Source: Homarus americanus (lineage: Eukaryota; Arthropoda; Malacostraca; Decapoda; Nephropidae). Taken from it: DNA of 64,000 bases. The notes under the pieces are model-generated. The model made no database searches, was not told the DNA's origin, and worked only from the letters and a program-made list of their open reading frames with translations. The stretch is taken from the NCBI RefSeq assembly GCF_018991925.1, contig NW_024724368.1:5544545-5608544 (forward strand), read 5' to 3'. The position numbers and the translations under genes are program-made. Shown in pieces: positions 11,090 through 22,564 of the stretch. Position 1 is the first letter of the stretch, and each line of letters begins with the position of its first letter.

Positions 11090-12950
11090 ATGTGGAGGGT
11101 ACCGGTGTAGTGTGGAGGGTACTGGTTTAGTGTGGAGAGTACTGGTGTAGTGTGGAGGGTACTGGTGTAGTGTGGAGGGTACTTGTGTGTGGGGAGGCAC
11201 TTGGTTTAGTGTGGAGAGCATTGGTGTAGTGGAGGGTACTGGGTGTAGTGTGGAGGGTACTGGTGTAGTGTGGAGGCAAATGGTGTAGTGTGGAGGGTAC
11301 TGGTGTAGTGTGGAGGGTACTGTGTAGTGTGGAGGTACTTCTGTAGTGTGGAGGGTACTGGTGTAGTGTGGAGGGCAATGGTTTAGTGGAGAGTACTGGT
11401 GTAGTGTGTGGAGGGTACTGGTTTAGTGTGGAGGGTACTGGTGTAGTGTGGAGGGTACTGATGGTGGAGGGTACTGGTTTAGGTGTGGAGGGTACTGCTT
11501 ATGTGGAGGGTACTGGTTTAGGTGTGGAGGGTACTCGGGTGTAGTGTGGAGGGTATTGGTTTAGGTGTGGAGGGTACTGGGTGTAGTGGAGGGTACTGGT
11601 GTAGTGTGGAGGGTACTGGCTTAGTGTGGAGGGTACTGGTGTAGTGTGGAGGTACTGGTGGGTAGGTGAGAGTACTGGTGTAATGTGGAGGGTACTGTGT
11701 AGTGTGTGGAGGTACTGGTGTAGTGGTGGAGAGTACTGGTGTAGTGTGGAGGGCACTGGGTGTAATGTGGAGGGTACTGGTGTATTGGGAGTGGTACTGG
11801 TTTGAAGGTGGAGGTACTGGTGTAGTGTGGAGGGCACTGGTGTAGTGTGGAGGGTACTGGTAGTGTGTGGAGGGTACTAAATTGTGGAGGGTACTGGTTT
11901 AGTGGAGGGTACTGGTTTAGTGTGGAGGGTACTGGCTTAGTGTGGAGAGTACTGGGCATTGTGGAGGTACTGGTAGTGGAGGGTACTGTGTAGTGTGAGA
12001 GTACTGGTGGTAATGTGGAGGGTACTGTGTAGTGTGTGAGGGTACTGGTGTAGTGTGGAGAGTACTGGTGTAGGAGGGCACTGGTGTAATGTGGAGGGTA
12101 CCGGTGTAGTGGAGGGCACTGTGTAGTGTGGAGGGTACTGGTTTAGTGGAGAGTACTGGTGGAAGTGTGGAGGGTACCTGTAGGTGTGTGGAGGGTACTG
12201 GTGTAGTGTGGAGGGTACTTGGTTTAGAGTGTGGAGAGTACTGGTGTATTGTGGGAGGGTACTGGTAGTGTGGAGAGTATTGTTTAGTGTGGAGGGTACC
12301 GGTGTAGTGTGGGAGGGTACTGGTTTAGGTGGAGAGTACTGGTGTATTGTGGAGGGTACTGGTGTAGTGCGTGAGGGTACCGGTGTAATGTGAGGGTACC
12401 AGTGTAATGTGGAGGGTACTGTGTAATGTGAGGGTACCGGTGTTGTGTGGAGGGTACTGGTTTAGTGTGGAGAGTACTGCTGGTTTAGTGTGGGAGGGTA
12501 CTGGTGTAGTGTGGAGGGGTACTGGTTTAGTGTGAAGAGTACTGGTTTAGGTGTGGAGGGTACTGGTGTAGTGTGGAGGGTACTGGTTTAGTGGAGAGTA
12601 CTGGTTTAGTATGTGGGAGGGTACCGGTGTAGTGTGGAGGGTAATGGTGTAATGTGGAGGGTACTTGGTGTAGTGGAGGGTACTGTGTAGTGTGGAGGGT
12701 ACTGGTTTAGTGTGGAGATACTGGTGTAGTGTGGAGGGTACTGGTAATGGAGGGTACCTGGTGTTAGTGGAGGGTACTGGTTTAGTGTGGAGAGTACTGG
12801 TTTGTGAAGGTACTGGGGTATTGTGGAGGGTACTGGTAGTGTGTAGGGTACTGGGGTATTGTAGAGGGTACTGGGGTAGTGTGGAGGGTACTGGTGTAGT
12901 GTGGAGGGTACTAGGGTCGTGTGGAGGGTACTGGTGTAGTGTGGAGGATA
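11090..12950. repeat. Large degenerate 20-bp minisatellite, about 1.86 kb
   Basis: The core unit is GGTGTAGTGTGGAGGGTACT. Variants carry GGTTTAGTG, GTAATGTGG, GAGAGTACT or lose one to four bases, so the phase drifts all along the array. The plus strand is G-rich and nearly C-free. Apparent open frames on both strands (Pro-Ser-Thr-Leu-His-rich on minus) are artefacts. Confidence 0.97.
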
Positions 12951-13355
12951 ATTCCATATACCCTCTTTTGGATATAAGTTCTTTCAAGCGAGAGTTTCAT
13001 AAGGAAGAGATGAGATGATTACTGTGAGGAAGCGCCAAGGAAAGTGTTTCAAAAGACTCAATGAATTTGTGTCACCCGGCGTCCATACTAGTGTCGGGAC
13101 GCCTGCATCCTATCCAGACGGTTGAAGGAACATTATAATACAGTACATACAGTATATATTCCTGTATGCTTCAACGAAAATCCTAATGACATGTAAATTT
13201 GTACCCCATCGGTTATATGGAAGGTCATGGGTTGTGCATTGCAATGGTTTCTTTGTCACAAGCAGCCGCAGGGTTAGGTCAGAGAGGAGCTACGTAGGCT
13301 GTCTAGCGAGTACAATATGACAGAAATTTCGTACATGCATAACCTAAGGAAGCCC
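12951..13355. other. No recognised gene
   Basis: A small inverted repeat, GGCGTCC...GGGACGCC, lies at about 13079-13105. Nothing else was recognised. Confidence 0.5.
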
Positions 13356-14202
13356 CTTCTGGTTCCATTAGCTGTTTCCTACAAGGCCACTCCCTCTCCT
13401 ACTCAACCCCTACGACCAGCCTTGCTTTTTATCCTGCCTTAAATTCAGTGGGAGCCTCCGTCATCTGAATGGAAAATCGCTCAAACTGACCCATGACAAC
13501 CATTTTGCAACTCAGATGATATTATCATAGCGTCACTTGATTCCAACAACCACCTCACGCCTCGTTATGAGGTAACTAGCTATCTTCACCACCACAATCT
13601 TAATCCCTGGATGACAAAGGTAATCGTGTACTTGTGAAACACCAACAAAATCTTTTAAGTCTAGTCAACTATTTTGGCAACTGATTCCTAAATGTAACAC
13701 TGGAACCAAACCATTTACATCGGTCCTCGGGTAAATTAATATATGGAAGACTGAGCATGTGAACACCGTCGTGTGTCGTGCCAGCTGCCTCTGACCCCAG
13801 AAAAGGGACACCTTATCGCCTCCTATCTTGACTCTCCCTGATTCTTTTCATTCCGCTGAATTATTCATTTTCAAAGACGTTGTCGCCGGTGTCTATACAG
13901 GTATGTCCCAGAGAGAAGAAGGAGAAGACCTGGTTATCAGATACTACAGCAAAACGCTCGAGGAAACACAACTAAGGAATTCGCTAAGAGACAATGAACT
14001 AGAGCCAGTGAGAATGGCTTCCCAACATTTTAATGAATATATCCTAGGACGACAGTTTCATCTATCCTTATTATCTTTATATCGTCTCCAGATGCAGGAT
14101 GGTCTGGTAAACAGTATCCTTTCAGAGCTACTCTCTTTCACCCTTGTAGTTACTCCTCGTCATGGTAAGCAACACAAAATGCAGGTTACTTATCGTGTCT
14201 GA
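13356..14202 (+). pseudogene. Ty3/gypsy-type pol relic (RT palm and RNase H)
   Basis: Two parts of an LTR-retrotransposon polymerase are readable on the plus strand in broken frames. At about 13508-13615 the stretch SDDIIIASLDSNNHLTPRY continues into EVTSYLHHHNLNPW. It matches the reverse transcriptase catalytic region (YxDD context, first position Ser here), followed by the usual His and hydrophobic helix. At 13828-14090 an open stretch contains VIRYYSKTLEETQLRN and later FNEYILGRQFHL. These are the RNase H signatures normally seen as an AYxSKxL motif, a catalytic Glu region and FxxYLxGxxF. The region between is disrupted by stops. No integrase or LTR was recognised. It is inactive. Confidence 0.72.
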
Positions 14203-14874
14203 CCAATAACTTGAAAATCAACTTACAAACCTACTGTAGTTATCTAAAATGTCAACGTAATTGATGGATCCGTCATTTTATTACGAGTAATCAAGATGAA
14301 TAAAAACGCAGCCTTCAGATATAACCCTTGACATTATTCAGCCGATAAACTCCCAAGATGGTGAGAATATAATTAATATCACTTGGCTAAACCTGCTTCA
14401 ATAAAGTCATCATCTCTGACATACCTTCTCTGACCAAGTCTATCTCGAAGACCTTATAATTTGTAAATGTCTGATGATATCTCTCCCTTGACGCCTGAAC
14501 ACGTTCTCCACCTCACACAAGACTTCCATGTCTGACTGAACAACACATACCCGGCGCTCCTACAGGTTTTTAGATTCCCAAGGCAGAATAAAAAAAATAT
14601 TAGAATGGCCGCCTACCGAGGAAGGGAGTTATGGCATCCAGTCAGTTAAGGTAGACAATGAACCGCGACCTGAGATGAGATTCTCTTAACTCGTCTGGTT
14701 ATGGAACAAGTTAGAGGAAACCTGACTCTGGGGAGGACTCTTCAGAGGGTGTGGCAAGGCAGAGTTTATTGCCCAAACCAGTATTACCGGCGTGTAAATA
14801 TTATGCCTAAATGACTCATCAATATACAGTGCTGCCAACATCAACAAGGCTATTATTACAACCCCTGTCATCAA
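14203..14874. other. Flank of the pol relic, nothing recognised
   Basis: No integrase motif, LTR or long open frame was found downstream of the RNase H relic. Confidence 0.5.
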
Positions 14875-14877
14875 CAA

Positions 14878-14919
<42 letters not shown>

Positions 14920-14974
14920 AACACAATAATCATCAACAATCTAATAAAATCTACAACAACATCAACAACAAAAC

Positions 14975-15025
<51 letters not shown>

Positions 15026-15300
15026 CCCAACAACATCTACAACAACAACAACAACAACAACAACCCAACAACATCTACAACATGTTCAACAATATAAGAA
15101 ATATTAAAAATAACAAAACAACAACACTAATAATAAAAATAACATCAACAACACAAGTAAGAAAAACAATAACAAAACAAGCAGCAACATCAGAAACAAC
15201 ACCAATAACAACACCAAAACAACAACACAAATAACAACGACAAATACAAACAACTACGCGAACATCAACAACAACACAAAAATAACAACAACAACAAGTA
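14875..15300. repeat. (ATT)n followed by (CAA)n-rich tract
   Basis: ATT repeats at 14879-14918 are followed by CAA repeats, nearly pure at 14975-15065, then a degenerate AACAACA-rich stretch to about 15300. The polyasparagine frame is an artefact. Confidence 0.95.
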
Positions 15301-15344
15301 CACAGTATGAGGGCCATCAATAGTGCAACTAACATCGATGACAG

Positions 15345-16175
15345 AAGCAGGATGAGGAGGAGGAAGAGAGGGCATGAGGGAGGAGGAGGAGAGGGCATGA
15401 GGGAGGAGGAAGAGAAGGCATGAGGGGAGGAGGAAGAGAAGGCATGAGGGGAGGAGAAGAAGGATAGAGGGGTAGGGAGGGAGAAGGATAGAGGGGGGAG
15501 GGAGAAGGAAGAGAGGGGTAGGGAGGGAGGAGGAAGAAGGATAGAGGGGTAGGAGGGAGAAGGAAGAGAGGCTGAGGGAGGAGGAAGAGAGGAGGAGGGA
15601 GGAGGAAGAGAAGGCAGGAGGGGAGGAGGAAGAGAGGGTATGAGGGAGGAGGAAGAAGGATAGAGGGGTAGGGGAGAGGAGAGGCATGAGGGAGGAGGAA
15701 GAGGGCATGAGGGAGGAGAAAGAGAAGGGATGAGGAGAGGAAGAGGGCATGAGGAGGAGGAAGAAGGAAGGGGGAGGAGAGAAGGGAGGGTAGGAGGGAG
15801 AAGGATAGAGGGGTAGGGAGGGAAAAGGAAGAGGGGCATGAGGGAGGAGGGAAGAAGGATAGAGGGTGGAGGGAGAAGGAAGGAGGGCATGAGGGAGGAG
15901 GAAGAAGGTTAGAGGAAGGAGGGAGAAGGAAGAGAGGCATGAGGAGGAGGGAAAGAGGGGCATGAGGGAGGAGGAAGAGAGGGCATGAGGGGAGGAGGAA
16001 GAGAGGGCATGAGGGAGGAGGAAGAAGGTTAGAGGGGTAGGAGGGAGAAGGAAGAGAGGGCATGAGGGAGAAGGAAGAGAGGGCATGAGGGAGAAGGAAG
16101 AGAGGGCATGAGGGAGAAGGAAGAGAGGGCATGAGGGAGGAGGAAGAAGGATAGAGAGTAGGAGGGAGGGAGGAG
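15345..16175 (+). repeat. Polypurine minisatellite (about 0.8 kb)
   Basis: Units like GAGGGAGGAGGAAGAGAGGG alternate with GCATGAGG and GGATAGAGGGGTAGG. The plus strand is almost all purine apart from the CAT and T positions. Three long overlapping Ser/Pro/Leu frames on the minus strand come only from this strand asymmetry. Confidence 0.95.
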
Positions 16176-16336
16176 GTCGATCACCTTGGTGGGCAGGTGC
16201 CGGAGAACCATCATGTAATTATAGGGTGAAGCTCAACCTCCGGCACACACACTGCGTTCCTGCTTCATACATCATCGTCATCAACACCATCCACGTGGCT
16301 GTCTCCACTTCCTAGCTTACAGCTTCCTCACGCGTC

Positions 16337-16370
<34 letters not shown>

Positions 16371-16590
16371 ATCCCGCTGCGCTTTTTTTTTTTTTACTTT
16401 CTTGTTTTTTCTTTCTTTTCTCTGTTTGCTGATTTCCTGTTTTTCGTGTTTTTTTTTACTTTCTTTTGTTTTTCTTACTTTCACGTTTTTTCTTTCTGTC
16501 GTTTTTCCTTACTCTCCTGTTTTCTTACTTTCTTGTGCGTTTCTTACTTTCCTGTTTTTTTTTCACTTTCCTGTGTTTTTCATGTTTGTG
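16337..16590 (+). repeat. (CT)n and polypyrimidine tract
   Basis: CT dinucleotides at about 16339-16368 are followed by about 200 bp of T-rich sequence with recurring CTTTC and TTTTT blocks. It is opposite in strand bias to the purine tract about 160 bp upstream. Confidence 0.9.
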
Positions 16591-16744
16591 TTCAAGATGT
16601 GTAAGGGGTATGTAACGTTACCCCTGTAGTACATCCTTACGTTACGGGTGTTTGGTCATGTTTACCTCTGTTCTATTGACCATATTGTACACGAAGCCTG
16701 CTACAGCGTCACGTCAACAGTTGGTCACCGAAGTCATTAATTTC

Positions 16745-16985
16745 AACATTCATTTTTACTAGGTGTATATTTTTAAATAACCTTGGTGTTAAATTACTAT
16801 TGGTCGTTAATCATTTGCGTTTAACATATTGGAAGTTAATCTTATATGTTTAACTTACCACCGAAGGTTAATATTTGTGGTTAACTCATCATAGGAGGTT
16901 AGTCTTTGTGTTTAATTCAACTCCAGGTGGTTAACCTTTGAGATTAATTCAATTTAGGAGATGGTTAACCTTTTGTGATCAGCGT
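16745..16985. repeat. Degenerate tandem repeat of about 35-40 bp
   Basis: GGTTAATCTTTGTGTTTAAC-like units recur about six times with substitutions and small indels. Confidence 0.7.
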
Positions 16986-17593
16986 ACACAACGGGGAATC
17001 CCAGGTCTTAGAGCAATCCAGTTCTTGTACTCTTTCAGTTCTCATATTTGCTGGATGTTTAATTTGTCTCTTCCCACGATATTTCTCTCAGTTTCTCTGT
17101 TTCCTTTCTTCGTTCGCTTCTCTTCTATTTTATTTCCTCATGCCATACATACCTTTCCTAGAAACGGATAAAAACTTTGACCGTATAAGTGTGGTAAAAA
17201 ATGGTAAGGGCGAGGTGGGGGTGATAAGAATGACCACATCCCTGAAGGGTTTAGTTACGGTCACCTCTACAGATGCTTCCCTGGACACTGAGAACATACT
17301 GGTACACAAATAAAATCCTAAATGTTTTGCTAGTTCATCTATTAATAGATGCACAATACAGTTGCATTTTAGTGGGAATATAGGCATGTGCAACATTAAC
17401 TAACAGAATAATCACCTCCCAACGCATACATTTAGTTAGTGATGCAGACCAGTCATTATCCTGAAGGCTACGAGGCGTAGGGCAACCTGTTGTAACATTC
17501 TCAGAATTCAAGAAACTCTCTGAGTGAAATGAATACCCTTGTTCCATTACGTGTACACGCTCATGTACACACTGACGATTATCACTAAAACTT

Positions 17594-17595
<2 letters not shown>

Positions 17596-17682
<87 letters not shown>
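17596..17682. repeat. (AT)n microsatellite
   Basis: Pure AT dinucleotides over more than 80 bp. Confidence 0.97.
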
Positions 17683-17684
<2 letters not shown>

Positions 17685-18019
17685 CTGTAGGTGCGAGTGA
17701 TCCGTGTGTATGATATATAAACTCTCCAGCCACTCTCGGGCGACTCCTCCCCCAGTGCTGAGATGAGTTTCCTAATTGGAATGGTGTGGTAAACTACTGT
17801 AGGTCCGACTGCCGAGTACCAATTTCAGTCATGCAGGTGCTGACTGCTGTATTTTTGGAGCCGATACCGAGTATACGGTATGAGGGTCGGCTTTACGTCT
17901 GGGAGTGTTAAAGTCCTTAGGGGTGTCCCTGTGCAATGCATGGACTGGAAAATTCTGGTTCGTGAAGCCTGTTAGCGCTTTTATTAATGTGAGCATACTT
18001 GTAGGGCAAGGGTTATTAG

Positions 18020-18235
18020 CCAATGTTGTGCTCCCTTGATGAGTCTGTGCTCTGTCGGGTAATGGATGACCGAGTCTCTCAACACTCTGTGGAACAGGTC
18101 GCTTATGTATGAAGTTAGACAGATTGCTCAGGAATTGTCTGCTGCTCTTCTACTATCAATCTTGAAGGTCAGGGTGACATTTACTGATTTCCAGTCTTGA
18201 GATATTTTTTCCTTGGTCCAGAATGATCATCATTA
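18020..18235 (-). pseudogene. LINE reverse transcriptase relic (finger region)
   Basis: On the minus strand one frame reads SQDWKSVNVTLTFK, then after about ten residues a stop, then AICLTSYISDLFHRVLRDSV and HRLIKGAQHW. This follows the conserved non-LTR RT pattern: W-K-x-A-x-V-x-P-x-F-K, then N-Y-R-P-x-S-L-T-S, then a helix, then the x-Q-H-G-F region. The frame carries at least one stop and has lost key residues, so it is dead. The clade is not resolved. Confidence 0.65.
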
Positions 18236-18569
18236 TCGAGCACAGACAAGGACTGGAGGTAGGAGGATTCAATTACACCCGACCAAACGTGTCAAGACTG
18301 AGAATCTTGGGATATAAGGATTGTTTCCCCTTTATTACTTGATTGGGGGAACTTTGCCCAGTGGTGAAAATTTGTCCGGCGGGGTTTGTAGGCATGCCTC
18401 ATGCAGGAGTGTGGACATAATCACTTGGTCAAGGTGGGTAACACAAACACGCCACAGTATGCGCCAAAACTTGTTTCCAGCACACGTTTTAGGACATAAT
18501 AAATGATGTCCTTGTCCACATATGATTATTTTAATGGTTCTTGTTAACTCTGAATGTCTCAACGTGAGT

Positions 18570-18755
18570 CGGGTTAGTGTGAGAAGGTTAAGCAAAATTA
18601 GTTATTTAGGTTAGTTAGGCTGACTAGATTAGGTTACCAGACTGTTATTGGTTATGTTAGCTTTTTAGGTCGATTGAAGAAAGTTACATTGGTTAGCTTG
18701 GGTAGGTTAAGTAATGGATCGATACATTAGTTTCAGTGGTCAAGTTAGTTTAGCA
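18570..18755. repeat. Degenerate TTAGG-like stretch
   Basis: GGTTAG and TTAGGT motifs recur irregularly (GGTTAGTTAGGCTGACTAGA and similar). It looks like a decayed telomere-type array. Confidence 0.5.
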
Positions 18756-18984
18756 AACGTCCAGGGTCTCACCCTTACATTACAGATTCTTGATTGAGCT
18801 GTAAACACATGAGGTTTTCAAGTCCATTAAGCTCGTGTAGAAAATGAAAGTCCCATTGGCCACAAGACCCGTTCAGGGAAGCATGATTATTGCGCACTAT
18901 ATACAAAGCCTTCAATACAAAAGGAGGCAGTTAGGTTAGCACTGCACTAGATCCTCTCCCCCCCCCTTCACATCCCTAATAGTA

Positions 18985-19092
18985 AAGACAGGTACCCATT
19001 CGCAGTTGGGTGGATTGGTAGTGCCCCGTACGTGAACCACCAAACCTCAGGACAGGAAGCGAGTGTTGTAACCAACTCAACCACCAGTACTG
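18985..19092 (-). mobile_element. SINE fragment, same family as 6300-6465
   Basis: On the minus strand a tRNA-like head (GGTTGAGTTGGTTACAAC, A-box-like) precedes CACCCAACTGCGAATGGGTA, the shared SINE core. Confidence 0.65.
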
Positions 19093-19139
19093 TATACTCA
19101 AGTTGTGCTGAAGATATCAAATTAGTGCGTGAAAAAGCT

Positions 19140-19372
19140 TAAGTTCTACACAGGAGGGTAAGTCGTCCTTGTAAAGGTCTAAATCGTCCTACGAAAAGTT
19201 TTGAGTCGCCTTAACGAAGGATTAAGTAGTCCTACTAAAAAGTTAAGTTGCCTTAATAAAGGATTAAGTTCTTTTAATCAGGAATTAAAGTCGTCCTACT
19301 AAAGGGTAAAGTCGTCCTACTAAAGGGTAAAGTCGCCCTACTAAAGGGTAAAGTCGTCCTCCTAAAAAAGGT
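19140..19372. repeat. 21-bp minisatellite, progressively degenerate
   Basis: Clean units GGTAAAGTCGTCCTACTAAA plus G lie at 19290-19370. Units to the left diverge gradually (GGATTAAGTAGTCCTACTAA). Confidence 0.85.
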
Positions 19373-21300
19373 TTAGGAAACAGCAATAAAACGAACATAA
19401 TATTGGCTCATATTATTTATTATATTTTAAAGTGTACAGGAGCCCCTTGTTCTCTCAACACTGTTTTTTCCCATAATAATATTTTTTCTTCAGCTAAATT
19501 TGCTCTCAGAGTGCAGCCATTAAGAGAAGAAGCATATAAACTCGTAATATACATGTGTCAGAGTGTGTCATCTGGTCTACCCCTCACGACACTTACAGTT
19601 AACACCATCAGTGGTTCATTATGTAAACAATCTCCTCATCAGTTCTCTTTATACTAAACGTAGTGACCAGCCTTCACTATAGAGTCAAAAATTATGCAGC
19701 TCATTCAGAAGTAACATTGACCTAAGGGAAGGTTATGAAAAATATGAAAGGCGGGGAAAATACATTCAAGTGGTATTAATTGCAGGAGGGATATAGAGGG
19801 AGCTGATGACGCTGCCACACAGAGGTGAACACTGACGGTCTACAGTGACGTAGGGATGTGGGGTTATTATCATCTTGTGGCTTATGACAAAATTGGTAAG
19901 ACAGACAGACATTGGAGGAACATTCCTTTTTTTTAGCACTGTTCAAGATGTTCATCAGTGTCGAAACAATTGTGTCTTGGTAGGTAATACTAAGGCTAAG
20001 TGAACTCAGTAGCTTGAGGGGTGAACAACTTAACTAAAGGTAGCGTCAGTATAAAAATAAATATAACTATCTTAACAGTGTGTTAATATATAATCTGTCA
20101 CATATCTTATAAAAATAATACTGAGGAAAGCTTAATATGCATCACTTTGGTAAATAAATAATGAGTACAATGTTACTGTCGCCCTCACGATAGTTCTCAG
20201 AGATCAGCTGTTAGTGTGTTTATGGCAAGTGGAAATATTTTTATATAAGCTAATTAAGGATTATGAGAATCTACACGTCAGTAGTCCTGCAGATGACGTG
20301 ACTAGTCACCAACAACGTCTGGACCCACACACATACACACACATCAATGAAAACTACTGACCGACTAGAAATGAAGTTCAATCTAGATGTTAACATTTCA
20401 GAAAGGGTTCATTCTTATAATATTTGTTTCCTTCGTGCTAGATTATATCAAGTTCTGTTTGAGACAGAAGCCTACAACGTGTGTCGTGTGAGCCAGTGTA
20501 ACAGTGTATCAGTGTGACTTCCCTGTTTTGTGAGTACACAGGTAAGAATACTAATGTCCTCTGGCGGGGACGGAAAGTTTCACCTGTAAGATGATAAGAA
20601 GTAGATTTGTGAGATCTTTAAACAGAGCACTAGATACGTTTTTAAAATACAGGTATATAAAAATGTAACTTGTGAAACTTAAGAGAGAGATGAGTCCAGG
20701 GAAATTCTTTGTGTAGAGAACAGGTGAAAAAACTGTGCAAGATAAATAGATGTTTTGATTTGATTCTTACACTGACTTACAATAATACAATAAATATTGT
20801 GGCACATAATAAACACGACTCAGAGACTAACAACAAATTAATGAATCATTACTGTGATTAATTACATGGCAGGTGAATATCGGCAGCAAATATGAGTTTA
20901 CTGCTGAGGAGTACAAACGGAATGCTCAAGTCGGAACAAGAAAAAAGTAATCAGAAATAAATGCAAGATGTCAACAGAACCATGACATTGTTAGAAGATC
21001 AAAAGGAACCAACAGAACCCTTGACGTGACGAAGAACAATAAAAAGGACAACAGAAAGAGGACACCGTTCTACATTCTGCTCAGCTCGGCCCAGTACTTG
21101 ATGAGACGACTGGACAAGCCATGAGCAGACAAGGAAACATACCCCCTCAAAGAAAACTAAAATATATCCTATTGAAGTGATTATTCACACGCAGCAAGTC
21201 TTTGACCCTTACTTCACAAGGTAAAATATAAATAACTTGTCTGTGATTATTGAGAACCCTGGAGGCTCCTGGGGGGTTGGGGGGGACCCTTGGGGTGGCT
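19373..21300. other. Downstream flank of the eclosion hormone gene
   Basis: No second gene was recognised. The part from about 20300 to 21305 would hold the hormone's 3' UTR and polyadenylation site. No canonical AATAAA on the minus strand was found in the nearest kilobase. A short open frame at 19403-19657 has no family features. Confidence 0.5.
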
Positions 21301-21305
21301 TAGCT

Positions 21306-21992
21306 TTAGATGAACCTCTTGAGGAAGCGGTTGAAGGTGGCAGGGTTGTTACAGTCCGGGATGCTGATGCCCTGCGTCATGATGCACGACTCAGCACACG
21401 CCTGGCCATGGAAGTAGTCGCCATACATCTCCTTACACTGCCCACAGTTCCTGAGACCACCACCACATTACTGTACACTGAGACGCTTCTACTACACTAA
21501 CCTCCACTCGGATCACCTGAAGCTTAGTCCCCTCTCAGCTTTTTTCACCTGATGATTAATGCTACCTTGGGGTTAGGTTAGGTTAAGTTAGGTTAGGTTA
21601 GGTTAGGTTAGGTTAGGTTAGGTTAGGTTAGGTTAGGTTAATCATCTGTTGAAATAAGCTTTGGTGTCTAGTCTTCAAGTGATCATTACCTCGACTCTCT
21701 TTACCTTTGAGGATAAATAGAGTTACTTCAGGCTACTCTATTACTCTAAAGCAAGATGTATTTAACTCCTTCTACTCCCTTACTCTGTTAGTTCTACATA
21801 CTCCTTTACTCTAAGTTAAGATATACTCTATGTAAGATACAGCTCAACCTACTCTCTTACTCTAAAATGAAAGATAAAGAAAGGAGTCAGTCTATCTCAC
21901 CTGATGCACATACTGGTGAAGGTTGCCGCATCGGATAGCGTCGCCAGAGTCATCAAGACCACCACAGTCATCACCACCACCACCACCTCACG
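21306..21992 (-). CDS. Eclosion hormone, last two coding exons (21992-21901 and 21450-21306)
   Basis: Eclosion hormone is a secreted neuropeptide that triggers ecdysis behaviour in arthropods, in insects through a receptor guanylyl cyclase. Seen here: exon 21992-21901 follows a pyrimidine-rich acceptor ending TTCGACAG and ends in ATCAG before GTGAGA. Exon 21450-21306 follows an acceptor ending GGTCTCAG and closes with TAA at 21308-21306. The phase-2 intron splits an Arg codon. From the in-frame Met at 21971 there are 71 codons. The six cysteines are spaced C-x3-C-x2-C-x12-C-x3-C-x10-C, exactly as in insect eclosion hormone, where the bonds are 1-5, 2-4 and 3-6. Family signatures include NCGQCK, YFHGQACAESC, IPDC and a C-terminal FLKRFI. 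Upstream of that Met the frame stays open through Arg-Glu-Val5, which suggests the true start lies in an earlier exon (see 46087-46098). No AATAAA was seen within about 1 kb downstream. The identity is firm; the exact N terminus is inferred. Confidence 0.93.
21565..21642 (-). repeat. Interstitial (TTAGG)n telomere-type repeat inside the eclosion hormone intron
   Basis: The plus strand reads GGTTA over and over for about 70 bp, with one GGTTAAGTTA variant near the start. TTAGG is the canonical telomere repeat of arthropods including decapods. It lies wholly inside the 450-bp intron at 21451-21900. It is short and nearly perfect, so it may be recent. Confidence 0.95.
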
Positions 21993-22027
21993 CTGTCGAA
22001 GAGAGGAGGAACCTTGTAGAGATAGGA

Positions 22028-22035
22028 CACACACA

Positions 22036-22076
<41 letters not shown>
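22028..22076 (+). repeat. (CA)n microsatellite next to the eclosion hormone exon
   Basis: CA dinucleotides with one ATACA interruption. They lie about 35 bp upstream of the 21992 splice acceptor on the gene's strand. Confidence 0.97.
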
Positions 22077-22094
22077 TAGTTAGTTTAGGATGGG

Positions 22095-22497
22095 TGTATT
22101 AGAGGTGTCAGGAGTGTCATGTTGTCAGGAGTGTCATTAGTGTCAGAAGTGCCGTAGTGCCAGAAATGTCATAGCATCAGAAGCGTCATAGTATCAGAAG
22201 CGTCATAGTATCAGAAGTGTCATAGTGCCAGAAGTGTCATAGTATCAGAAGTGTCATGGTGTCAGATGTGTCACAGTATGATAAGTGTCATAGTGCCAGA
22301 AATGCCATAGTGTCAGAAGTGTCATGGTGTTAAAAGTATCATGGTGTCAGAAGTGTCATAGTATCAGAAATGCCAGTGTCAAAAGTGTCATAGTGTCATA
22401 AGTGCCATGGTGTCAGAAGTGTCATAGTCCAGAAACGTCATAGTGTTAGAAGTGTCATAGTGTCAGAGGTGTCATAGTATCAGAAGTGTCATAGTCT
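22095..22497. repeat. Degenerate minisatellite, about 16-18 bp
   Basis: Units like TCAGAAGTGTCATAGTG repeat more than twenty times with substitutions (GTATCAG, GTGCCAG, ATGGTG). Confidence 0.92.
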
Positions 22498-22564
22498 AGA
22501 CTGACACTGCTGTTAGTCTGATATTTAAGCGGTTACGTCTTTATTTCCGAGATCTCACGTAAGG

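Noticed and set aside
15075..16132. Three 267-273 codon Ser/Pro/Leu-rich proteins
   Set aside because: They overlap in different frames of one polypurine tract.
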